64,000 nt of DNA from Loripinus fragilis (lineage: Eukaryota > Mollusca > Bivalvia > Lucinida > Lucinidae): contig OZ026518.1 in the NCBI GenBank assembly GCA_964019695.1, positions 72,675,254-72,739,253 on the forward strand, read 5' to 3'. The stretch's first letter is position 1. Each line of letters starts with the position of its first letter. The notes beneath the pieces are model-generated. The model made no database searches, was not told the origin of the DNA, and saw only the letters and a list, made by a program, of their open reading frames with translations. Positions 33,521-43,262 of this stretch are shown piece by piece. The position numbers and the translations under genes were made by a program.

Positions 33521-34019
33521 CGGATTTTGAGGTAAAAACAAAAATATTTTGGTGGGTATTCTAAGTATACTCGACAGAGATATTTGTTAGTTGAATAATT
33601 CAGCATCACATTTAAAACAAGTTAAATAACAACTCTAAATTTTAAAACTTTATCAGCCAGATTACAAAAATTCGTGTTTAAATTTATAAAAAACACTGAT
33701 TCTCACCCAAAAATCAAGACATTTTAAAAAATTCCAGTTTTGACACCATAATAAAACTAGAGTGCACTTATATAAGACTCAATAATCATTTTTCAGTCTT
33801 TCTTTGCTGGTGTCATGTATCTGTTGCTGCAAATAGATTTCAGAAATTCCCAATTTCGCTTCTAAAAACGGAGTTTTTGAAAAAATTTAACACCACTGCC
33901 CCTCTTTGAAAAAGTAATTCCCGCGATCCAAGAAACTTCAACATCTTGTTACATCATTCATACAATCATTTTCCATTTTACTGATGGGGAGGGGTTATCG
34001 GTCAATTTTCCCTAGTTTT
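33521..34019. other. Intergenic, nothing recognised
   Basis: AT-rich sequence between the satellite end and the next repeat. No frame or repeat match is seen. Confidence 0.5.
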
Positions 34020-34258
34020 TGCTCTACCACCATATATGGGCATGGCGGCCATCTTGGTCATGTGACCAGGACCATTTGAATAAACTTTTGTTCCCCCACC
34101 CTAAGGAGTCTCCATATGAAATTTGAGTTCAATTGGCTTAATGGTTTCGGAGAAGATGTGTGAAAATGTTCATGGCCAACGGACAGACGCCAGACGGACC
34201 CCGGAGAGACATTGGTATACTAATAGCTCACCTCAGAGCCTTCAGCTCAGGTGAGCTA
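34020..34258 (+). repeat. TATGGGCGTGGCGGCCATC family copy with intact end
   Basis: It starts CATATATGGGCATGGCGGCC, has GGAGTCTCCATATGAAATTT, GAAAATGTTCATGGCC and GGACAGACGCCAGACGGACC. It ends in TAATAGCTCACCTCAGAGCC then CAGGTGAGCT, a short inverted pair. Confidence 0.8.
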
Positions 34259-34485
34259 AAAATATACTAAAATACTGAACAATAAAGATTTTTCTTGATT
34301 CAAAACTCAGATGTTTCCTGCTAATAAATGTCAAAATACATGTACCAACAATTGTTGGCATTTTAACCTTTATGAGCAGGTCAAATTTCATGCTCAAATG
34401 AGTTGAGCATGAAATAGTTTTTATAACCTCTGGCCTGATTTTCATAAGGACAGCAAATACAGCACACTGGGCAGGTGCCTGGGGC
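34259..34485. repeat. Fold-back element (CCAACAATTGTTGG core), copy 1
   Basis: It contains ACTCAGATGTTTCCTGCTA, the palindrome CCAACAATTGTTGGCATTTT and GCTCAAATGAGTTGAGCATG, ending in TTTTTATAACCTC. The block at 49345-49580 carries the same parts. Confidence 0.7.
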
Positions 34486-34489
34486 AATT

Positions 34490-34645
34490 TGAGGTTGGGT
34501 CATGTGTTTTGGGTTGGACCTGTACTAAGCAAGGATTAATGTGTCTTGCTCAAGGACACAACGCAGTGATGCAGGTGAGGCTCAAAGCCACAGCCCTTCG
34601 TTCTCAAGTCAAGCACTCTACCACTGAGCCACTGCGCTCCCATCT
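34490..34645 (-). mobile_element. tRNA-derived SINE, minus strand
   Basis: Minus-strand GGAGCGCAGTGGCTCAGTGG then TAGAGTGCTTGACTTGAG is the tRNA-like head. The body reads GTGTCCTTGAGCAAGACAC and TTAATCCTTGCTTAGTAC. A few extra bases in the head (GCTCAGTGG) make it a variant of the 39880 copy. Confidence 0.75.
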
Positions 34646-34699
34646 CTTCAGGTAAGCAAGTAGACAACAATTTACCTTTCCACAAACCATCCCTTCTTT

Positions 34700-34775
34700 A
34701 AATCTTTGTTTACTAGAGTCGTCTGCTGATAATCTCTGCAAACAGTTTGGACCCAGACCCAGCATGTAATTTGAA
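34700..34775. repeat. FB2 left half
   Basis: AGTCGTCTGCTGATAATCTC, TGCAAACAGTTTGGACCCAG are present without the right arm. Confidence 0.65.
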
Positions 34776-35203
34776 GAGATGACAGAAATAGAGCAGGTAT
34801 TCAGCATAAGGTACAAGTTGGCATGTGCGTTCAGCAAAAATTCAAATCAGTCTGCACATTTGTGAAGTCTTATCACAACCTTAGTTTTCCAACTAAAAAG
34901 ACTTTGAACTCTCGGCTATCCATAGAGCATCTATCCAAGACTGATTAGAATATAGGGTACTCAGGCTGATCTGAATTGTTGATTCGGGCACATGCCAATT
35001 CATACCTTTTTGCTGGAAACTGGCATGTCAATGAAAACAGAGAAATTTTAGCATAAATTTTACTCTATAAATTTACTGATGACAAAATATTCAACAAATA
35101 ATATTTAAGAAGAATACAATAACAATGAAGATTACATTTTATCCCTTATCCTGCCAATAGTCCTGAAAATGTTGGCTGCGTATAACCATCTGCTGTAGTC
35201 ATA

Positions 35204-36146
35204 TAGTAAAACCTGTGTAAAACGACCACTCAAAAAATGACAAAACAAAGATCTTAATGATATAGAGGATATTTACTTTTTTGAGGTGAATACCAAATAT
35301 ATTTCATCGAGTGTGTTGAAAACATCAGAATTTTCATGAGTGCGCAGCACGAATGAAAATTTCGATGTTTTCAACTCACGAGATGAAATATATTTGGTAT
35401 TTACTAAAAATTAAGTAAATTTTCTTTTTATTTTATACTTTTTTAGAAGATTTACAGTTTATCAATTTGTTAACCATGCTTCAAGCCGAATCACAATAAT
35501 GTAAAAGAAGACAAAGGAGTATTTGTGACAGAATACATGGACCAATCTACATGATCTATAGCCATCAGGACTTACAGATAAAAAGAAATTTATTCAGATA
35601 AGTGACGTCATAAGCGACGTCATAATTTTTGATGACGCTGCGTAGCATAGGTTACGTGCATTGCCTCACTCACTGAAGTGGGAGGTGTTGAAAGTTCAAA
35701 ATTAAAAAAATTCAGCAAATTCGAATTATTTTGGTACCAAAATGTTCCTCATGTTCTAACTAAGAAAATGACTACCCACACTTGATGTTTTTGTTAACAA
35801 ATAAGAAAGTTATAGGCGTTTGAACTTTCGAAGTGAGCTGCATTAAGTGAATGGAAAAGTCAGAGGTGGTCCAAAAAATGCTACAGTGAAAATATAGGCT
35901 GATATCAATCACTAGTGATTGATATCATTTCACTAGTGATTGATATCACTTTTATTTGTTTTTGATATGCATTGATTTCACTGCCAAGTATGAAATAAAA
36001 AGGGATGCTAAATGAAGGTCGAAAGTATTGCAGAATGCTCTCTTGGAGCATTCTGCAATACTTTTGACATGCATTAAGCAATATTTGATCTTGAAAACCA
36101 ATTTTCGGTCTTTTTGCGATTAACAATTTTACACAGGTCTTACTGT
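35204..36146. mobile_element. TIR element, ~940 bases, pogo-like ends, with nested palindromes
   Basis: The left end is TAGTAAAACCTGTGTAAAAC and the right end is the inverse of ACAGTAAGACCTGTGTAAAA. Inside are a 130-base palindrome (35285-35410: ATACCAAATATATTTCATCG with its inverse) and a GATATCAATCACTAGTGATT palindrome near 35900-35950. No transposase is visible. The short relative at 40459-40610 shares both ends and the GCATTCTGCAATACTTTTGA block. Confidence 0.65.
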
Positions 36147-36269
36147 ATTCAAATGCACAAGACTGCTTTAATCATGGAAACAAACACAATTAATCCAGAT
36201 CAGATTGCTCCTTAGGTACAATTAGACAACAATTCACCATTCCACAAAACATACCTACTTTAATTCTTT

Positions 36270-36475
36270 GTTTATAAGTGTTGTCTGCTGATAACCTTTG
36301 CAAACAGTTTGGACCCAGATCAGGCCCAACAAAATGTCGAACCTGATCTTGATCCAAACTGTTTGACACTCTGATGATATTCCTGAGAGAAATTTAAAAA
36401 AAAGATGATTTTGAAAAAAAAATCAGCAAGAGACAACGCATTAAAAATTACATAGCATGCAAAGTGTTAAATCCA
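36270..36475. repeat. FB2 fold-back copy
   Basis: TTGTCTGCTGATAACCTTTG, CAAACAGTTTGGACCCAGAT, TCAGGCCCAACAAAATGTCG and TGATCTTGATCCAAACTG are followed by TCAGCAAGAGACAA and TAGCATGCAAAGTGTTAA, the piggyBac-like FB2 end. Confidence 0.8.
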
Positions 36476-36744
36476 CTAACTGTAAGTTAAGCCTAGGATT
36501 AATTGAGGGAGATTGAACAAGTGTGACTATGTCACATGCTAAGTTGTTGCAATGGTTAGTTATACAAAATCAGGTAACTTTTGAGTGACAGTCTAGGTGT
36601 GGACATGGTTTGAAAACGTCTATTGTCTTGAATGGCATGAAAGGGGTTCAGCAAAATATAATGTTAAACCAAGCATTGTCACTGTGACAAATTTGACAAA
36701 GAAGATTATTTCCTAAAATCTAGATATGTTTTTTGTTTGTTTGA

Positions 36745-36925
36745 TTTGGTTCTTTATGTCTCAGTCAACAATTTTTCAGTTAAGTCGGGACGGATCTTCC
36801 TTGGTTGAGCCAGTACTAAGCAAGCATAAATGTCTTGCACAAGGACACAACACAGTGATGCCCATGAGGATCGAACCCACTGCCCCTCGGTCTCGAATCA
36901 AGCACTCTACCACTGTGCCTCCTTC
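36745..36925 (-). mobile_element. tRNA-derived SINE, minus strand
   Basis: Minus strand: GGAGGCACAGTGGTAGAGTG head, GTGGGTTCGATCC B-box, TTGTGCAAGACATTTATGC body, GGAAGATCCGTCCCGACTTA and a tail ending GACATAAAGAACCAAATC then CAAAC repeats. Two ORFs overlap it and are not genes. Confidence 0.8.
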
Positions 36926-37569
36926 AATTTGATCAGGATTCAGGGTACATAGTGTTTGCTTCCAAAGTAAAAAAAAATACGTAAGAGTGCATTTGATTTT
37001 GAACATATTCAGCAGATGAAAGAAGGCATAAAATAATGGCAGGAAAAGGAATTGCATTTTTAAATATTTTATATTGACCCTTTCTTCACTTCATCTTGGT
37101 TTGCAACCAGATAAGGCTGAATTTAGACTGTTCAGCAACAGAGAATAGATAGCTATTGAAACTGTCAGGGATTTTTTGGTCTTCTCAGGGGCCGAATTTC
37201 AGCAACATTCCCAATGGAATTTTGGTTATATTTTTTCCCAATTTTGAAAAAAATCCAAATCTTCAAAAATATTTTTTTTTTGAAGATTGTGTTTTTCATT
37301 CAGTCACCACACACACAAGCAATCTACTACCATTGCATCTTATTTCTCGTTCAATTTTTTGATGGCAAAAGTATGTGTAATAGCTAATATATTTTTATTG
37401 ACAAAACATGGCATAATTGTACACTATAACAAATTTCCTAATTTAGGGGTTAAGCATGCTAATTTTCCCAATCTGAAAGGCCCTAGGGCCCCTTCCCAAA
37501 ATTGAAAAAAATCCCTGACTGTATGTTATAAGTTTACATAAATCTAGAAGAGCTTTAAATGTTATTTTT

Positions 37570-37660
37570 TTCTATCTATTAGTTTTAACATGTTTTGGAT
37601 GTTCAAAAGAACCATCTCATTTTTGAAGCAGTTCTTTTGAGTACCGTTATGTTTTAGAGT
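37570..37660. repeat. FB1 core copy
   Basis: TTTTGGATGTTCAAAAGAACC, ATCTCATTTTTGAAGCAGTTC and TTTTGAGTACC form the FB1 core with partial symmetry. Confidence 0.65.
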
Positions 37661-38189
37661 TTGGGTTGAGGAATTAGAACATTATCTTTTCAATTATGCA
37701 ATCTCTCGAGTCCTGGTTTAGCCCTTATTATTCCCAAAGAATGAATGGCAAAGGCATGGATCCTACTGTGGGTAATAGACAACAAAAAAGGAGAACACTT
37801 AATTATTTATATTGAGTCCCACTTATTCATAATAGGAAATCCCTCTCATGAATTTGTATTCATTGTATTTTCTGATGAAGGGGGCGGGATTGGGGGCTGT
37901 GTAACAGTACTCTTTAAAGATAAATTTCCCTATAAATTTCTGAAGGATCCGTTTTTCGAGATTATTTTGGGATTTTTTTGTGAAAAATTAGGAAACAAAT
38001 AAATGCAATTTTATTTTGAAAGGGGCCCTTATTGGCCTCAACTTATGATGAAGGAAATTCCACAGAGACTGACAACTGCCAAACAAGTCAGAGGCATATG
38101 TAGGAAGAAGTGAATCACTACTCAAGCATGTATAGCATGACAGGGGCTCAAGCTCAATACACTACTCCTAATAGGCCTCTAGATTAGAG

Positions 38190-38450
38190 CATAGGCCCAG
38201 TTAAGCAAAATTTTTGAGCGTAAAATTGTAATTTTTTTCTTACCCAGCAATATAAACATATGCTTTGGGTGGTCAAATAAACCGTCTCATTGAGACAGTT
38301 CTTTTGAGCACCCACAACATATGTTTTGGTTGAGAAATAAGAAAAATAGTTTTCAGTTACGCACATTTATCTGGAGGCCTGTAAGAGAGTGTTTTAAATA
38401 AACTGATTTTCTTCTTTCTCAACCAAAACAGGTTATGGATACCCAAACAA
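38190..38450. repeat. FB1 full-length fold-back copy
   Basis: It runs from AGGCCCAGTTAAGCAAAAT through CATATGCTTTGGGTGGTC, the core CCGTCTCATTGAGACAGTTC, CACCCACAACATATG and GGAGGCCTGTAAGAGAGTG, then a second partial arm. A Tc1-type MITE begins right after it. Confidence 0.75.
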
Positions 38451-38455
38451 ACATA

Positions 38456-38964
38456 CACAGTCAAAAATTAAGCACCACTAACTTCATAGCTAAATTTTCA
38501 AAGCAAGGTTATGTAATGTGAATAAACCTTATAGATAAAGATAACTGCATCATACAGTATGGGGATAATATAGTTAAACAATCATGCTATTTTGCGGAAG
38601 TCTATGATGGTGAGTTCGACAAAAAGCACATGGAGGTCACTTTATTTTCATTGAAACTTGGTGTACATGAATAAATGCTGAATCCTTTGTGTGAAAAAGA
38701 CACAAAATTTGTCTAAAGTTGTTGGGGGTCACTTCTGGCAGATTTCAGGGCGATGGCCAGAACTTTTGAAAAGTCCCGAAAACCCGAAAACCCATGACTT
38801 TGTAACGAAATCTGGTTATTACATGTTTTTTAAAACTTTCATTTAGATATTTATGCAGAGTTTGACAACAGGTAAAGATTTTCCATGCTCAATAAAATTT
38901 CTTCGTGGTAGATTGAAAATCGTTTCAGCAAAAATATAGGTGGTGCTTAACTTTTGACGCTGTG
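38456..38964. mobile_element. Tc1/mariner-type non-autonomous element
   Basis: The 509-base element lies between TA at 38454-38455 and TA at 38965-38966. Its inverted ends are CACAGTCAAAAATTAAGCAC and CACAGCGTCAAAAGTTAAGC, with a 2-base indel. The TA duplication and CAC-type ends are characters of the Tc1/mariner group. The interior holds no transposase frame. Confidence 0.85.
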
Positions 38965-39264
38965 TATATTTATAAATACTGATTGATAAGACAATAAGCA
39001 CTTTTTTGTTTTAATATCTTGACCTATATCCTAATCAGATTTCAGATTAACCATTTTAACTCACTTCCTATTATGATAAGTGGTCTGGCATGTTATAACC
39101 TATTTATCATTAATACATAGTAGTGATAATTTCTTGTTAAATGTGTAAATTAATACTCAATATTACATGTGCTTCTATTATACAACTGATTAAGTTTTAT
39201 ACAAATTATTATAATTCTTTTCACATATTTACCACTTTACAGAGAGCAGATTAACTCTGCCTAC

Positions 39265-39435
39265 TAGTGTTATCTGCTGATAAGCTTATCAAACAGTTCA
39301 GACCCAGATCAGGCTCGAGAAAACATTGGGCCTGATCTGGATCCAAACTGTTTAGCACGGATGGAATTCCTTAAAAATATTTAAAAACAAATGATTTTGA
39401 AATAAATCAGCAGACGACAAAAAAGCATTAAAAAT
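39265..39435. repeat. FB2 fold-back copy
   Basis: GTGTTATCTGCTGATAAGC, CAAACAGTTCAGACCCAGAT, GGCCTGATCTGGATCCAAAC and ATCAGCAGACGACAAA define it. Confidence 0.8.
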
Positions 39436-39574
39436 TAACTTAATCTTATTCAAGTACAGCATTACACAGATTACTGTATTGAAAACAGAAACAAGCTAAG
39501 AAGATTTTAAATAAAATGGCAACATCAGACTTCCTCTACAAAAACCCACTTTCTTGGTAAAAGAATTTTGGTCT

Positions 39575-39870
39575 GCCACATATGCAAACAACAAAGTATC
39601 TGATGAGCAAGCAGTCTGATCAGAGCTTTTCCTGTTTGCATGTGTGAAAGTTCAAAATTTCCAAAATCCTGAACCTTTAGAAATTTCAATCTTAAAACTT
39701 GCAGTATGCCCACTAAATATCCAAAATTTCAAGATTTCATGGTCAATTATCCTTAGACAGACTGAAAATAAATCAGAGAAGCTAATATAGTCCCCTTAAT
39801 TCAGCATTTTGAGGATGACTTTCTATGGAAAGTCATCCTCAAAATCCTGAATTCAGGAATTAACCTTTTA
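39575..39870. repeat. FB4 fragment followed by a fold-back with GTCATCCTCAAAATCCTG ends
   Basis: FB4 words (AAGCAGTCTGATCAGAGC) end at about 39640. Then TTCAAAATTTCCAAAATCC leads to CAGCATTTTGAGGATGACTT and its inverse AAGTCATCCTCAAAATCCTG. The second part recurs in the same orientation at 55080-55320. Confidence 0.7.
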
Positions 39871-39879
39871 TTTGATTTG

Positions 39880-40062
39880 ATTCTTTACGTCCCATCAACA
39901 ATCTTTCAGTTAAACAGGGACGGGTCTTCCTGGGTTGAACCAGTACTAAGCTAGGATAAATGTGTCTTGCTCAAGGACCACAACGCAGTGACGCCGGTGA
40001 GGCTCGAACCCACGACCTCTCAGTCTCGAGTCAAGCACTCTACCACTGCGCTCCAAGAAAAC
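39880..40062 (-). mobile_element. tRNA-derived SINE, minus strand, best-preserved copy
   Basis: Minus strand: GGAGCGCAGTGGTAGAGTGC (A-box position), CGTGGGTTCGAGCC (B-box), then body TCCTTGAGCAAGACACATTT and CTAGCTTAGTACTGGTTCAA. It closes with GGGACGTAAAGAATCAAATC. The plus-strand SINE at 54616-54943 ends in almost the same tail. Confidence 0.85.
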
Positions 40063-40244
40063 TTTCATCTATGTGTTTGACTAGATAAATATGGGGGCAA
40101 GGATGGTACAGGTCAAAACCTAGAAACAAGCCCCAGTGTATACAAATGTATATAGCTTATGGTAAATGGTCTAAAATTTCAAACACTTTTCTCTTTCTGT
40201 TCTCAAATGAAATGTTGGTTTTCTGGGCAGGAATTCACAAAATG

Positions 40245-40355
40245 CTTGTCAGAATAGTAAACAGTAAAGACCCTGATTAGACTGCTTTTTCAGAAACAGA
40301 CTGATCTCTGATTAGAGTGCTTCTTCAGGGTCTGTCCTGTTTGTCTAAGCCTTTT
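40245..40355. repeat. FB3 palindrome, diverged
   Basis: AGTAAACAGTAAAGACCCTGA and TTCAGGGTCTGTCCTGTTTG are the arms; the centre is expanded by a second GATTAGAGTGCTT-like pair. Confidence 0.65.
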
Positions 40356-40458
40356 TACAGGCCACTAGAGTAAGAAATTTTAGGAGATTTACCTTAGCGT
40401 GTAAGTTTAAAGAGTGACATTGTGTGTATGTGACAAGTAAAATATACCATTATCACAT

Positions 40459-40610
40459 ACAGTAATACCTGTCTAAAGCGGCCACTCAAAATTAAACAAA
40501 ACAAAGGGAGCATTCTGCAATACTTTTGACCTGCATTAAGCAAGTATCGGTATTGAAAACATATTTTTGGGTCTTCTTTCAAAAGACCGCTTAAGACAGG
40601 TTTTACTGCA
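40459..40610. mobile_element. Short MITE with pogo-like ends
   Basis: The 152-base element has ACAGTAATACCTGTCTAAAG and, inverted, GCAGTAAAACCTGTCTTAAG as ends. It is a deletion relative of 35204-36146. No clear target duplication remains. Confidence 0.7.
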
Positions 40611-40794
40611 TTTGAAACACTATTTGTCGCTATTACCCAAAGTTTGCAAATGTGATAAGCTCTTACCAGCCAACTGGTTATCTACTTGCTGGGTTGATAA
40701 CCTGAAGTTATGTATTTTGAACAGACTGCAACGGAGAGATATTATCATGCCCATGCAAGACATTGTTCATTAGATGACATAAGATGTAAAAGAC

Positions 40795-40990
40795 ATAGGT
40801 TTAAAAAAAACACAATTTTTTAGCGTAAATTTTAAATATTTTCTAATCCATCAGTTTGAACAGATGTTTTGGGTGCTCAAAAGAATCGTTTCATCGAGAC
40901 CATTCTTTTGAGTACCCACAACAGATTTTTTGGCTGAGAAATAAGAAATTATTTTTTTGTACACACTCTTAACTAAAGGCCTGAAACAAG
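40795..40990. repeat. FB1 fold-back copy
   Basis: TTTTTAGCGTAAATTTT, TTTTGGGTGCTCAAAAGAATC, CATCGAGACCATTCTTTTGAG and CACAACAGATTTTTTGGCTG follow the family pattern. Confidence 0.75.
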
Positions 40991-41310
40991 TGTCAGTGAC
41001 ATAACATTACACAAAGTTTACGTGAAAGTCCTTGGTTTTTTTTATGTTTATACATGTCTAATGTGAACAATCAGTGAATTGATTTGTGTGATAAATATAT
41101 AACACAGGGTTTGGTTATACCCTTGACCAAGCTCTCAGGACTCACCCTGCCATGAGCCATTGTAGCCATTTGCTACTAAAAATGTAGAGTGGCTACAATT
41201 AGAAGTCATTGGCTAAAAGTACACTCTATGAGGTTCAAAATTACATATCATTTTGATATATAATATTGCTTTAACTATTCCTTCACACTTTATTATTGTG
41301 CCATATTTAA

Positions 41311-41460
41311 CTCTTTGAATGCTGGATTTTTCATTATCATTAGGGTGTCAAACAATTTGGATCCAGATCAGGCCTGACAAAATGTCGGGCCTGATCTGGG
41401 TCCAAACTGTTTGCAAAGGTTACCAGCAGATGACAAAAGTCGCTGCTAGCTGGCAAAGAG
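41311..41460. mobile_element. piggyBac-type MITE, FB2 family, near-complete
   Basis: TTAA at 41307-41310 precedes CTCTTTGAATGCTGG. The right end CTGGCAAAGAG is followed by TAAA, one change from TTAA. The interior has the core palindrome (GGATCCAGATCAGGCCTGAC, TGTCGGGCCTGATCTGGGTC) and ACCAGCAGATGACAAA. It is 150 bases and non-coding; the minus ORF reading FANSLDPDQARHFVRP is repeat-derived. Confidence 0.8.
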
Positions 41461-42119
41461 TAAAATACAGAACAACTTCTTGATACTACTTCCTGGCTAA
41501 TACCTTGGCTAAAGTCCAATTCATAAGGCTTCAACTTTTTTCATTTGGCTAAAGTGTTGGCTACAACAAATTCTGAGCCAGGGTAAGCCCTGAGCTCTCA
41601 TGACAGGCTTATTAATGGGGCCTTGGTTGATACTTCCGGCGTTGACCCAAACTCTGTGTGATAATTACTCTCTCATGGGCAGGCCCATATTTCTATATAC
41701 GAGGGTCATTTTTTATATTCGTAGAATCGGGCTGTATCTCTACAAATATAGAATTTACGGTACCATAACAATATATATTTTGAAAGGTCTAGCTCCTGTC
41801 TATCTCTTGATATAAATTTTACATCATTAGCGCTTAGTTCGGTCAAGATATATAGCTTTGAACAGGGCGTAAAAAGGACACTGGCCGAAATCCGTTTCAT
41901 TTTAACTACGAAGCCATTAGGAAATTAGACGCTGTTAAGTTCAATTCGCTATGGTGATATAAGCATTTTTCAAGCCGATTTTTTCTTTGCACCATCAAAA
42001 TTAATTATTCAAATGCTAATCGTAGACAAGTGCAGCAAAACCATAAGCATGTTGTTTGCTCTTCTATAACAATTTTTAAACACCCATCAATATACAAAAA
42101 TAATCACAGTCATGTGCTA

Positions 42120-42656
42120 TAGTGTAGGCCGCTGTGTAATCCCGTGGGAATTTTTAGGTAAAAGTGTCAAACATACATTTTCTTGTAGAAAAATGTATTC
42201 TGTTTAAGAAAAAAGATGTTTCCAATTTTTTCTTGCCGTTTTAACGTCATGATGGTGTCATAAAGTGATGTACCCATTTTGGCTTATTTAGGGCTTGAAA
42301 ATTGAGCACTTTGACTTACAACTGGCGCAAAACATGTACAGTATGATCAGCTATAGTAATATTACTGGCGATATATTGTATTTGTATCATAGACTCTGGC
42401 TTAGAATTTTAAAGAGATCACTTTAACTTCAAAATGATGTCAAGAGAGGAAAAAAGTGACGTCAGTATCAAAATGAATAGTATCTTATAGTGAAAGCTCA
42501 AATGACATTGGATCAGAATATGCGAAAAGACCCTCCTCTCCCACTGCTGGAATATTGTACACGATGCTTTACTGAAACTACTTGATATAAGATACAAATG
42601 ACACATGTTAGCTCTCTGACCGGTAACAACCATGTTAACTACGTTACTCAATTGTA
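42120..42656 (+). repeat. Left arm of a ~530-base long inverted repeat
   Basis: The arm starts TAGTGTAGGCCGCTGTGT. It includes AAGATGTTTCCAATTTTTTC, a GACGTC-type stretch, ACATGTTAGCTCTCTGACC and ends ACGTTACTCAATTG. The inverse of these blocks, in reverse order, is at 46575-47112. Similarity is patchy in the middle. Confidence 0.75.
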
Positions 42657-43149
42657 ATTTCAGATGCGCAAATACAAAGTTATATCTAATTCTTATTTAT
42701 CGACATGCTGATTGCCTTAAAAGCATTTATCAAATAGCAGCAAACAGCAAGTATGCGTTTAAACAATACACTTCTATGAAATGACAGTTATGTATGTTAC
42801 TTATTTCAAATGTATTACTACTAAATGTAGTACTATCACTAGACGATTGGCTGCCAAAATACCCCCGAGTGAGAGTTTTGTACACTACATCTTTCTAAAA
42901 CCAAAATATATAAGCCACAGAATAATGTATATTAACTCTTTAGCTAATACAGAGTTTCTGCGTTACCCTGAAATAATAGGAATTCCTATCAAATTGTTCC
43001 TTATTCCTACGTGACAATATAAGCTTAGACTTTTGATTGCATTCAAATGACTAGCAATATGATTATATCAAATAAAAAGACCTGTTATTACTGTTATGTA
43101 CTTTCCTTTCTTTTAAATGCATTATGTTAAAGTAAGTAAGGGTTTAAAG

Positions 43150-43262
43150 ATCAGGAATCGATACAATCAAGTACCACTACTGACCCAGGATACCAATGGG
43201 AAAGTGGCAGACTCACAGTAGACACCACAAACGAGAGCCAAGAGGTCAGCCCTTTCCTAGCA
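43150..43262 (+). repeat. Relic-frame repeat family copy
   Basis: GATCAGGAATCGATACAATC, CTGACCCAGGATACCA and GAGGTCAGCCCTTTCC match the 2655-2850 copy in the same orientation. Confidence 0.8.

Noticed and set aside
33276..33609. Gly/Pro/Cys-rich ORFs
   Set aside because: They read through the degenerate end of the 186-base satellite.
41600..41815. ORF ending ILKGLAPVYLLI, like the C-terminal part of non-LTR reverse transcriptases
   Set aside because: Only about a dozen residues resemble the pattern and no neighbouring frame continues it, too little to call a LINE.
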